Below, in pieces: positions 33,723-41,433 of a stretch of 49,310 bases of DNA. Numbering within the stretch: the first letter of the stretch is position 1; every line of letters starts with the position of its first letter. The notes under the pieces were generated by a model. It was not told the DNA's origin. It saw nothing but the letters and a program-made list of their open reading frames with translations, and made no database searches. The stretch is from Gemmatimonadota bacterium. GTDB taxonomy: Bacteria; Gemmatimonadota; Gemmatimonadetes; Longimicrobiales; Gaopeijiaceae. The stretch lies in the NCBI GenBank assembly GCA_007125125.1, contig SLDT01000008.1:1-49310 (forward strand). The letters run 5' to 3'. The position numbers and the translations under genes are program-made.

Positions 33723-34454
33723 CTACTCGTCCTGCATCGAGATCGTGTAGGGGAACCAGGCTGCCACCGGCGAGCCGTCCTGCTGGGCGGGCCGGAAGAC
33801 CCATTCGCCGGCCTCTCGGATGATCTGCTCGTTGAAGCGCCGGTCGGAGGTGGGAGGCTGGAGTCGGGTCGAGTCCGGCACGACCCTTCCCTGCTCGTTC
33901 ACGAAGACCCACACCTCGATCTGCTGCCCACGCAGTCCCCGGTTCGTCGGAGGAATGATCATCCCTCGCGGTGAGGGAGGGACGAGGCGGAATCGGCCCT
34001 CGTCGACGGTCCCGGCGTCGCCCCGGCCGGTCTGCCCGGGAAGGCCGGTCAGGGCGGTGTCGTCGGGGTCCGTTCCGGTGGTCGCCCCCTGACCGGGGAT
34101 CGGGATGTCCGGAGGGGTGATCTCGACGTCCGGAAGGGCATCGGGCTCGATCTCGACCTCGACCGGATCGGGGGGGTCCAGGGTCACGACCGGGACCGGC
34201 GGCGGCTGCGCCTCATCGGGGGGTGCCGAACTGAGCGAGACCGCCTGCATCGCGCCCTCGGCCGCGCGATCGTCGAGCGCTCTCGGTCCGGCCGCGGAGA
34301 ACGGGGACTCGGGCCCCCAGGACGAGGGCCAGAGAAGGAAGAGGAGGAGGTGAAGCCCGAGCGAGATCACGAAAGCGGAGCGCCAGATCTGGCCCTCGCG
34401 CTTTCGCCGTTCGAGGTTTGTCTCCCTCTCCTTCGGCTCGGGCTGGGTGTCCAC
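33723..34454 (-). CDS. TonB-family energy transducer
   Basis: The 243 residues from GTG 34454 have the TonB plan. There is a short charged cytoplasmic N-terminus and a signal-anchor helix near 26-42 with S-L-G-L-H-L-L-L-F, whose Ser-x3-His pattern is used for coupling to ExbBD. A Pro/Glu/Asp-rich periplasmic linker (about 80-150) follows. The C-terminal domain (about 165-243) contains R-G-L-R-G-Q-Q-I-E-V-W-V-F-V-N-E-Q-G-R-V and a final W-F-P-Y-T-I. It carries proton-motive energy to outer-membrane receptors. No exbB or exbD is nearby. It is the first gene of a minus-strand run into the PorX-like regulator. Confidence 0.8.
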   Translation of the reverse strand: MDTQPEPKERETNLERRKREGQIWRSAFVISLGLHLLLFLLWPSSWGPESPFSAAGPRALDDRAAEGAMQAVSLSSAPPDEAQPPPVPVVTLDPPDPVEVEIEPDALPDVEITPPDIPIPGQGATTGTDPDDTALTGLPGQTGRGDAGTVDEGRFRLVPPSPRGMIIPPTNRGLRGQQIEVWVFVNEQGRVVPDSTRLQPPTSDRRFNEQIIREAGEWVFRPAQQDGSPVAAWFPYTISMQDE

Positions 34455-34743
34455 CTCTTTCTCCCTGGGGTGGTGGGAACTCGGAGCCGGGCCTCAAGGC
34501 ACCGGGTCCTTCTTGTACGACCGGACGGCCCCCGTTGTTTCATCGAGGCCATGGCGGCCTGAGGCGTCGTTGGGGCCGGGCGGGGGGAAGCAGGAGAGGG
34601 CCAGGGGCGAGCGGAAGCGCGAGAATGGCGCAAGGCCTCAGGACGGGGCAGTGCCCGGAGCCCTGCAGGAAGCCGGAAGCCCGGCGGCAAATGGGGCCGC
34701 CCCCCCTCGACGCAGCCGAGGTCTCGTGCCATGTTGGCTCGCA

Positions 34744-35985
34744 ATGGCGATCCATGACCAGCGGCTTCGGCGTGTCACCCGTCTCCTAGAGCGACTCCCG
34801 ACCGAGCGCCCACCACCGGAACTCAGGGCTCCCCTGCAGGCGCGTCTCGACGAGCATGCGGCCCGGTACGTCTACCCCGTCACGGGCTTCCTCTTCCTCT
34901 TCAACGCCCTTCTCGTTCCCGTCAACCTCTTCTGGCCGGGGATGGGGGAGGGGCGCGAGGTCATCGCCGCGATCGCCCTTGGCTCGACTGCCCTCTTCGG
35001 CATCCTCTGGCTCGTCGTGCGGCGCACAGGGGTTCGTCCGGCCGCCGCCCACCCCGTCCTCCTTGCGATGGCCCTCGTGCCCCTGGGGGGATCACTCACA
35101 CAGCTCTGGATCAGCGGCGATCCGATCCACACGACCAATGTGATGCTCGTCGTCCTGGCCTCCGGGGCACTCTTCCTGCAGCTGCGCTGGTTCGCCTGGG
35201 TCCTGATCCTCGCAGTTTACGGATGGGTCTGTGTGGCCCTCCTCGTCGCGGACGCGGCCGACCCCTGGCTTCATTTCGGAATCGGGATGATCCTGGCCTC
35301 GGGCGCGGCGGTCACGGTGTATGTCCTGCACCGGGAGGGGCTCAAGGGGCTCGAACTCCTGAACCTGCGCCTCTCCGACCTCGCCTCGCTCGACGGGCTG
35401 ACCGGGATCGCGAATCGCCGGGCCTTCGACGCGCGCCTCGACAGCGAGTGGGCGGCACACCGCGCCGAGGGCGGGTCCCTCAGCCTCCTGATCTGCGACC
35501 TCGACTACTTCAAGAACCTCAACGACACCCGGGGTCACGGCGCAGGGGACGTCGCACTCCGGCAGACGGCGGGTGTGCTCCGGGCAACTGCCCGCAGCGA
35601 GGAGGACCTGCCCGCTCGGCTCGGAGGCGAGGAGTTCTCGATTCTCCTTCCCCGCACGACCGCGGAGCACGCCATGCTCGTCGCCGAGCGGGTCCGAAAG
35701 GGGCTCTGTGCGCTGAACATCCCGAACCCCGGGATTGGCCCCGACGAGATTATGACGATGAGCGTGGGGGTGGCCACCCTCTTGCCGGAGGAGGGCGGCT
35801 TCCCCGTGCGGCTTCTCACCCTCGCGGACGAAGCGCTCTACGAGGCCAAGCGCAGCGGCCGCAACCGGTCCGTCAGCAGATCCGGCCCGAACACAGCCCC
35901 GGGAGCGAGTGTGGGCCCGGGCCCGGGCAAAGGCCCGGACCCGAGCTCAGGCACCGTTAGAAGAACCGGTACGGGGGTGACGTGA
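34744..35985 (+). CDS. Membrane-bound diguanylate cyclase (GGDEF)
   Basis: This protein makes the second messenger c-di-GMP from GTP. The 413 residues from ATG 34744 have about six transmembrane helices (40-205), then a short coiled linker, then the GGDEF domain: D-G-L-T-G-I-A-N-R-R-A-F-D near 222-234, L-L-I-C-D-L-D-Y-F-K near 255 and the active site R-L-G-G-E-E-F near 300. The product-inhibition site five residues before GGEEF reads S-E-E-D where R-x-x-D is expected, so feedback control is probably lost. A Pro/Gly-rich tail follows. A GTG at 34726 is an alternative start. Its 3' end overlaps the oxidase subunit I gene by 29 bp, convergently. Confidence 0.9.
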   Translation: MAIHDQRLRRVTRLLERLPTERPPPELRAPLQARLDEHAARYVYPVTGFLFLFNALLVPVNLFWPGMGEGREVIAAIALGSTALFGILWLVVRRTGVRPAAAHPVLLAMALVPLGGSLTQLWISGDPIHTTNVMLVVLASGALFLQLRWFAWVLILAVYGWVCVALLVADAADPWLHFGIGMILASGAAVTVYVLHREGLKGLELLNLRLSDLASLDGLTGIANRRAFDARLDSEWAAHRAEGGSLSLLICDLDYFKNLNDTRGHGAGDVALRQTAGVLRATARSEEDLPARLGGEEFSILLPRTTAEHAMLVAERVRKGLCALNIPNPGIGPDEIMTMSVGVATLLPEEGGFPVRLLTLADEALYEAKRSGRNRSVSRSGPNTAPGASVGPGPGKGPDPSSGTVRRTGTGVT

Positions 35986-37624
35986 AGTTCCCCGGGAGGT
36001 ACTCCACGAGGAAGGGTCCGTAGGCGATCAGGATCAGGACGACCGCGGCCACGAACCACCAGCGGAGCCGATCCAGGTTGAGCTCCCAGCCGGAGCTGGC
36101 CGGGGCGATGTGGGTCTCGGTGAAGGGGACGTCCTGCTTGCCCTCGATCTTCTTGCCGAAGAGGATCGTCGCGATGAGGACCGCGAAGAAGAGTACACCG
36201 CCGATGAACATCAGGGTGCCTCCCAGCCCGGTCAGCATCCCGGCGAGCTCCCAGGAGGGCTTCGAGTAGGGCGCCTCCATGAGCAGAGTGCGACGAGGCA
36301 TGCCGTCCAGGCCGCCGGAAATGAGCCCGCGTGCCATGACGAGGACCCCGATGAAGTAGATCCACGACTGGAGCACCGCCATTCCCCGACCCACGAGCTC
36401 ACGCCTCGTCAGGTAGGGAATGAGCCAGTAGGCGATCCCCATGAACGACATGGTGACGGCCGACCCCACGGTCATGTGGAAGTGGCCGGGGATCCAGGCC
36501 GTGTTGTGGATCGCCTGGTTCAGGTTGTACGAGGCGTTGATGAGCCCGGTGGCCCCTCCCAGTGTGAAGCTGAGCATCGCCAGGATCTGCGCGACCAGGG
36601 CAGGGTTGCGCCAGTCGAGCTTGGCGAACCAGCCGAGGAGCCCGCGGCCCCCGCGCGCCCTTCCTCCGATCTCGAGCGCATACATGATCGAGAAGGCAGT
36701 GACGAGCGAGGGAAAGAAGACGCCGAAGGTCAGGGTCGCATGGATCGCCTTCATGCCCTGGCTGATCCCCGGATCCGTGTACTGGTGATGGAATCCGGTT
36801 GGAATCGACAGGAGCAGGAACATGATGAAGACGACACGCGTGAGCGGGTCGCTGAAGAGCTTGCCCCCGGCCTGGCGCGGGATCATGACGTACCAGGAGA
36901 CGTATGCCGGGAGGAGCCAGAAGTAGACGATGGGGTGAGCCGAGAACCAGAAGAGGGTCCGGCTCAGGAGGGGATCCGAGTACGCGATCAGCCCGAGCGA
37001 CCAGGGAAGGAGCAGTCCGACCACGGAGACCGCGATCCCGATCGAGGCCAGACTCCACATCGCGTAGGTCGCGACGGAGACGAAGGCCATGAGGGGGATT
37101 CGGGCCCCGGGGTTGTCCCGCCTCCACCCTCGTACCCCCAGGAAGAGGGCCACTGCCGTGATCCAGGTGCTCACGACGAGGAGCGCGAGCCCGAGGTAGT
37201 AGCTCCAGTGCGCCTGCAGGGGCGGGTAGAAGGTGTAGAGGACGCTGGCCTGCCCCGTGGCCATGGCATAGCCGGCCAGGAGCGTCCCGAGCACCATCGT
37301 CACGAAGACGGCCCAGAGGAGCCCTCCGCTCAGGGGGCGGGCCAGTGCACGCGATGTGCACAGGGCGAGGAACCCGTTCGTGAAGGCGAAGGTGAATACG
37401 ATCGCGTTCACCACGCCATGGACGGTGAGTCCCTGGTAGTACGTGCGCATCCCGGGAAAGTACTTCAGGATGTCGATGTTCGCGTAGTTCAGGGCCTGCC
37501 CGAGCCCATTGATGATCCCGATCGCGAGTGCGGCGAAGCCGAGGTAGACCATCCAGAGGATGACGCGGCGCTGGCTCTCGGGGAGTTCGAAGCCCTCCGG
37601 GCTCGCTACGACTGGAGCGCTCAT
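35957..37624 (-). CDS. Cytochrome c oxidase subunit I, ba3-type (B-family)
   Basis: This is the catalytic subunit of a heme-copper oxidase that reduces O2 to water and pumps protons. The 555 residues have about 13 transmembrane helices. A heme ligand lies in V-H-G-V-V-N near 70. The CuB site carries H-P-I-V-Y-F-W-L-L-P-A-Y near 232 with the His-Tyr pair, followed by H-H-Q near 283 and H-F-H-M near 385. The length and these patterns resemble the ba3-type oxidases of Thermus; the D- and K-channel residues of A-type enzymes are not apparent. The ATG overlaps the subunit II stop (ATGA), so both are translationally coupled. Confidence 0.92.
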   Translation of the reverse strand: MSAPVVASPEGFELPESQRRVILWMVYLGFAALAIGIINGLGQALNYANIDILKYFPGMRTYYQGLTVHGVVNAIVFTFAFTNGFLALCTSRALARPLSGGLLWAVFVTMVLGTLLAGYAMATGQASVLYTFYPPLQAHWSYYLGLALLVVSTWITAVALFLGVRGWRRDNPGARIPLMAFVSVATYAMWSLASIGIAVSVVGLLLPWSLGLIAYSDPLLSRTLFWFSAHPIVYFWLLPAYVSWYVMIPRQAGGKLFSDPLTRVVFIMFLLLSIPTGFHHQYTDPGISQGMKAIHATLTFGVFFPSLVTAFSIMYALEIGGRARGGRGLLGWFAKLDWRNPALVAQILAMLSFTLGGATGLINASYNLNQAIHNTAWIPGHFHMTVGSAVTMSFMGIAYWLIPYLTRRELVGRGMAVLQSWIYFIGVLVMARGLISGGLDGMPRRTLLMEAPYSKPSWELAGMLTGLGGTLMFIGGVLFFAVLIATILFGKKIEGKQDVPFTETHIAPASSGWELNLDRLRWWFVAAVVLILIAYGPFLVEYLPGNFTSPPYRFF

Positions 37625-38106
37625 TCGACGATCACCGTGGCGTACATGAGATGATGGCCGGCGCCGCAGTACTCATGGCAGATGATGAGGTGCTCGCCGG
37701 GCTCCGTGAAGGTGTATGTGGCGCGCCCGATCTGGCCGGGAATCATCATGAGGTTGACCCGGGTCCCCTCGATGTGGAACCCGTGGATCACGTCCGTGGC
37801 CGTCGTGATGAAGGTGACCTCGGCACCAGCGGGAATCCTGATCTCGCGCGGCTGGAAGGCCCAGGCCATGCCGAGGAAGACCGCCTCGTAGCGCCCCGGC
37901 TCGATCTGCTTAAGGCCGGGCTCGTCGAAGGGAGGCGTCTCGCGCACCATCGTGGGATTGATCTCCCCGTCACGCCCCGGCAGGTGCATCCCCATCGCGT
38001 AGGCCGAGTAGAAGAGGGCAAGGAGAAAGACCAGGAGCATGGCCGCTGCGAGGGAAAGAAAGACTTTCTCGACCTTCTCCGGGCTGAGCGGATGTTCCTT
38101 GCTCAT
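37621..38106 (-). CDS. Cytochrome c oxidase subunit II (CuA), ba3-type
   Basis: Subunit II takes electrons from cytochrome c through the binuclear CuA centre. The 161 residues from ATG 38106, which has a GGAGGTG ribosome-binding site 5 bases upstream, show one transmembrane helix near 15-38 and then a cupredoxin domain. The CuA ligands are visible: H in V-I-H-G-F-H-I-E near 118 and the C-H-E-Y-C-G-A-G-H-H-L-M cluster near 142-153, with two Cys, His and Met in the right spacing. It is short, with a single helix, as in ba3-type enzymes. The upstream small subunit-like gene ends 4 bp before this start. Confidence 0.92.
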   Translation of the reverse strand: MSKEHPLSPEKVEKVFLSLAAAMLLVFLLALFYSAYAMGMHLPGRDGEINPTMVRETPPFDEPGLKQIEPGRYEAVFLGMAWAFQPREIRIPAGAEVTFITTATDVIHGFHIEGTRVNLMMIPGQIGRATYTFTEPGEHLIICHEYCGAGHHLMYATVIVE

Positions 38107-38110
38107 CGCT

Positions 38111-38254
38111 TCACCTCCCGATGAACTGGAAGAAGACACCGAGCCACATGCCGGCGATGAGCATGAGGAAGAGCATCATCAGGAAGAGTGTCCCGGTGGG
38201 CGGCGGGAGTTCGTCGATCTGCGGCTGCTCGGGTGTGGTTGGGTCCTGGTTCAC
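38111..38254 (-). CDS. Small single-helix membrane protein, subunit IIa-like of ba3 oxidase
   Basis: The 47-residue product starts at GTG 38254 with a polar Pro/Gln-rich N-terminus. It then has one hydrophobic helix, G-T-L-F-L-M-M-L-F-L-M-L near 21-32, and ends G-V-F-F-Q-F-I-G-R. In Thermus ba3 oxidase a single-helix IIa subunit sits beside subunits I and II; position and size fit this. Its stop overlaps the ribosome-binding site of the subunit II gene, so the two are likely made together. Confidence 0.6.
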   Translation of the reverse strand: MNQDPTTPEQPQIDELPPPTGTLFLMMLFLMLIAGMWLGVFFQFIGR

Positions 38255-38312
38255 GTCAGGTCCGGGTTGGAAGGCTGGCAGGAGCCGAAGGCGGCAGGGA
38301 ACGGTCGCGTGG

Positions 38313-38534
38313 TCAGTCGGGCGGGAAGGCCTTGAGCACCCAGCGCGCCATGATCCAGAGGAGTCCGGCAAAGACCCCGAGAAGGGCAAGCGCGAGGAGG
38401 AATTCTCCCCCCTCGACCGGCTTCCCGGCGAGGAAGTCGCTCAGGGTGTGCCAGATCACGAGGGCCATCCCACCACCGAGCAACAGGAAGAGCAGCAGGA
38501 CCGCTCCGAGGCGGCTGGCGGAGAGCTGTGACAT
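38313..38534 (-). CDS. Small two-helix membrane protein at the head of the oxidase operon
   Basis: The 73 residues from ATG 38534 have two hydrophobic helices, about 8-30 and 45-65, with a charged loop containing A-G-K-P-V-E-G-G-E between them. I do not recognise a family. It is 58 bp before the IIa-like gene and in the same direction, so it may be an accessory or assembly subunit of the oxidase. It is divergent from heme O synthase across 258 bp. A longer start at 38609 is unlikely. Confidence 0.5.
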   Translation of the reverse strand: MSQLSASRLGAVLLLFLLLGGGMALVIWHTLSDFLAGKPVEGGEFLLALALLGVFAGLLWIMARWVLKAFPPD

Positions 38535-38792
38535 CGAGAGGCAACTCCGGGGTGCGGTTTGGGTCGTTGCGAGCTTGATTCGGCGCGAGGCAAGCGGGCC
38601 TGCTCTCACCCCGCAGCCAATCTGCCAAGCGCCCCGGCCGGCCGCAAGTCATGTCGGCAACTCCACCCCGCACACGGGCGGGACTCGCAACCGGCACCAC
38701 CCTTCCTCGCCTTGCGCCCCCCCTTTGCCGGAACCAACTTTCGGGAGTTCCGAGCCGCGCCCTCTTCCCCGTTCCCCGCCCGAGCCCTCCTG

Positions 38793-39698
38793 ATGTCGAC
38801 CGGTCTCAAGGTGGAAGGGTCTTCCCTGCCCGCCGTCTCCCGCGTCCGCTCCTACTACGAGTTGACGAAGCCCGGGATCGCGGGGTTCGTCATGATCACC
38901 GCGGGGGTCTCCTATTACGTGGGGGCCGCCGGAGACGCCGCGCTCGCCCCGGTCCTCCACACCCTGGGAGGCACCCTCCTCGCGACCGGCGGGGCCCTGG
39001 CGCTCAACCAGTACCTCGAGCGCGAGGTCGACCTCCGGATGAAGCGGACCCGCCTCCGCCCCCTCCCCTCCGGCCGACTGGCCCCGGTCGAGGCGCTCCT
39101 CTTCGGGGTCGCGCTCGTGGTCCTCGGGTGCACGTGGCTCTGGGCCACCGTGGGGTGGCTCCCCGCGGCGCTCACCCTCTTCTCGGCGATCGCGTACAAC
39201 TTCATCTACACACCGATGAAGTCCCGCTCCTACCTGGCCACTCTCACTGGTGCGATCCCGGGCGCGATGCCCGCCCTCATCGGGTGGAGCGCTGCCACCG
39301 GCGCCGTGACCCTCGGGGGCCTCGTCCTCTTCGGGATCGCCTTCCTCTGGCAGCTCCCGCACGTCCTGGCGCTGGCCTGGCTCCTGAGAGAAGACTACCT
39401 CCGCGCCGGCTTCCTCCTCACGCCACCCGCCGACCCCGGCGGCCGGGTGATTGCCCGGCAGATGAACGTCTACACGGCGGTACTCGTTCCGGCCTCCCTC
39501 CTCCCGACGCTGATCGGGCTGACCGGTTGGGTCTACTTCGGCGGGGCACTCCTCCTCGGGCTCGGGCTCCTCGCCTGGACGGTGCAGGCAGGCCGCACGA
39601 TGGATCGAAGCGGGGTGCGCCGTGTCTTCCTCGGGTCGCTCGCCTATCAGCCCCTTCTGCTCGGGCTCATGCTCATCGACACCCTTCCCCACTCCTGA
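38793..39698 (+). CDS. ctaB: Heme O synthase (protoheme IX farnesyltransferase)
   Basis: CtaB/CyoE attaches a farnesyl group to heme b to make heme O, needed by heme-copper oxidases. The 301 residues form about nine transmembrane helices of the UbiA fold. The prenyl-diphosphate site reads N-Q-Y-L-E-R-E-V-D-L-R-M-K-R-T-R-L-R-P-L near 75-95, with the second cluster Y-T-P-M-K-S-R-S near 142. E-L-T-K-P-G-I near 25 is typical. ATG 38793 is preferred over longer frames, which run through the divergent promoter region. It is divergent from the oxidase genes it serves; no heme A synthase is in view. Confidence 0.93.
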   Translation: MSTGLKVEGSSLPAVSRVRSYYELTKPGIAGFVMITAGVSYYVGAAGDAALAPVLHTLGGTLLATGGALALNQYLEREVDLRMKRTRLRPLPSGRLAPVEALLFGVALVVLGCTWLWATVGWLPAALTLFSAIAYNFIYTPMKSRSYLATLTGAIPGAMPALIGWSAATGAVTLGGLVLFGIAFLWQLPHVLALAWLLREDYLRAGFLLTPPADPGGRVIARQMNVYTAVLVPASLLPTLIGLTGWVYFGGALLLGLGLLAWTVQAGRTMDRSGVRRVFLGSLAYQPLLLGLMLIDTLPHS

Positions 39699-39711
39699 AT
39701 GGAGAACGCCC

Positions 39712-40869
39712 ATGCGACGCTCACGGAACGTCGTCCCGATGCCACTCCTCCTCGCCTTCGTCCTGGCACCGGTCATGGCTGAGGCGCAGGCCGGGGACGA
39801 TCGCCCGCGCGCACGGGACCTCGGGATCGAGATCGGAATCTTCACCCCGGGGCCCCACAACGCGATTACGGATGTGCCCGGGGTGCTCGTCGGGCAGACC
39901 ACCGTGATCGAGGGCGAGGGGGTCCGCACGGGGGTCACCGCGATCCTCCCGCACGGGGGCGACCTCTTCCGCGATCGGGTCCCGGCCGCGATCCATGTCG
40001 GCAACGGGTTCGGAAAGCTCGTCGGCACCACGCAGGTTCACGAGCTCGGCGAGCTCGAGACCCCGATCCTCTTCACCTGCACGCTCTGCGTCTGGCAGGC
40101 CGCCGACGCCATGGTCGACTGGCTCCTGGCCCGCCCCGGGATGGGGGGAGTACGTTCGATCAACCCCGTCGTCGGCGAGACGAACGATGGCGGCCTGAAC
40201 GACATCCGCGCCCGTCCGATCCGCCCCGAGCATGTCGTCTCGGCCCTCGAGGGCGCCTCGGACGGTCCCGTGGCCGAAGGCTCCGTCGGCGCCGGCACCG
40301 GCACGCGATCCTTCGGGTGGAAGGGCGGTATCGGCACCGCATCGAGGATCCTCCCCTCCTCCCTCGGGGGCTACCATGTCGGGGTGCTCGTGCAGTCGAA
40401 CTTCGGGGGGCTCCTGACCGTCGACGGGGTGCGTGTCGGCGAGGCGCTCGGACGCTACTCCTTCCGGGGCGACGTCGAGTCCGACGAGGGTGACGGCTCG
40501 ATCATGATCGTAATCGCGACCGACGCCCCCCTCTCGGACCGGAACCTCGAGCGGCTTGCCTCGCGCGCGATGATGGGGCTCGCGCGCACCGGGTCCTTCG
40601 CGGGGAACGGCTCCGGCGACTACATCATCGCCTTCTCGACCGCCGAGGGGGTGCGCCGCGTCTCCGGCCAGGCGGTCCCGACCGTCGAGGACCTCCCGAA
40701 CGCCCGGACCTCCGCCCTCTTCCAGGCCGTCGTCGAGTCAACCGAGGAGGCCGTGATCAACTCGATCCTGAAGGCCACGACCGTCACCGGGGTCGGAGGC
40801 TCGACCGCCGAGGCGATCTCGATCGAGGACGTGACGCGACTTCTGCGGGAGGCGGGCCGGATTCCCTGA
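39712..40869 (+). CDS. S58 (DmpA/P1-type) peptidase with signal peptide
   Basis: P1/DmpA peptidases are N-terminal nucleophile enzymes that act on small N-terminal residues or beta-peptides after self-cleavage. The 385 residues begin with a signal peptide (M-R-R-S-R-N, a hydrophobic stretch, A-E-A-Q-A), so the enzyme is exported. Family landmarks include G-P-x-N-A-I-T-D-V-P-G-V near 48-58, V-V-G-E-T-N-D-G near 155, and G-G-Y-H-V-G-V-L-V-Q-S-N-F-G near 220, where the DmpA self-cleavage and nucleophile region would lie. The last part has G-D-Y-I-I-A-F-S-T-A near 303. ATG 39712 has GGAG 8 bases upstream. It follows ctaB after 13 bp but has no functional link to it. Confidence 0.85.
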   Translation: MRRSRNVVPMPLLLAFVLAPVMAEAQAGDDRPRARDLGIEIGIFTPGPHNAITDVPGVLVGQTTVIEGEGVRTGVTAILPHGGDLFRDRVPAAIHVGNGFGKLVGTTQVHELGELETPILFTCTLCVWQAADAMVDWLLARPGMGGVRSINPVVGETNDGGLNDIRARPIRPEHVVSALEGASDGPVAEGSVGAGTGTRSFGWKGGIGTASRILPSSLGGYHVGVLVQSNFGGLLTVDGVRVGEALGRYSFRGDVESDEGDGSIMIVIATDAPLSDRNLERLASRAMMGLARTGSFAGNGSGDYIIAFSTAEGVRRVSGQAVPTVEDLPNARTSALFQAVVESTEEAVINSILKATTVTGVGGSTAEAISIEDVTRLLREAGRIP

Positions 40870-40898
40870 GGGGAGGGCTCCACCTCGTCAACAGCCCT

Positions 40899-41417
40899 CT
40901 ACCGCCACTCCCCCGCCCAGCGGTCGTAGCGGATGACGGTCGCACCGCCAGCCTGCAGGAGCTCGAGTCCCTCGGGCCGGCGGTATGCCTCGCGGTAGAA
41001 GACCCAACGCACCTTGGCCTGGATCGCGAGCTTTGCGCACATCGGGCAGGGGGAGGCCGTGACGAACATCACCTTGTCGGGGAGGGAACCCGGGGCCTTC
41101 ACGAGGGCGTTCATCTCGGAGTGGATGCACCCGCAGGCACCCGGCGTGCCGGTGTCGCACCGGTTCGGAAAGCCGCGCGCGTTCCCATTGTACCCGATCC
41201 CGACGACGTTCTCGAGCTCCCGGTCCGTGATCACCGTCCCGACGGAGAGTCGCGCGCAGCTGCTCCGCTTGGCGAGTTCCTCGGCCATCCGCATGTAGAC
41301 TTCGAAGAGGGGAGGCCGCTCGGGTCGCCACGCGAGGACGGCCTCGGCGCTCACCCCCTCGACGAGATTCCGGGGGTGGGTGTTCGCCTCGACCAGGTCC
41401 TTGTGGAGGGTCGGCAT
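40899..41417 (-). CDS. Deoxycytidylate (dCMP) deaminase
   Basis: dCMP deaminase makes dUMP for thymidylate synthesis. The 172 residues have the zinc-dependent cytidine-deaminase fold. C-I-H-S-E-M-N-A-L near 96-104 contributes His and the catalytic Glu, and S-P-C-P-M-C-A-K near 121-128 contributes two Cys. G-Y-N-G-N-A-R-G-F-P-N near 74 and the extra Cys in G-A-C-G-C-I-H match the dCMP (ComEB-like) subgroup rather than tRNA or cytosine deaminases. It lies 16 bp downstream of typA on the same strand. Confidence 0.88.
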   Translation of the reverse strand: MPTLHKDLVEANTHPRNLVEGVSAEAVLAWRPERPPLFEVYMRMAEELAKRSSCARLSVGTVITDRELENVVGIGYNGNARGFPNRCDTGTPGACGCIHSEMNALVKAPGSLPDKVMFVTASPCPMCAKLAIQAKVRWVFYREAYRRPEGLELLQAGGATVIRYDRWAGEWR

Positions 41418-41433
41418 CGCGCGGGGACCGGGG

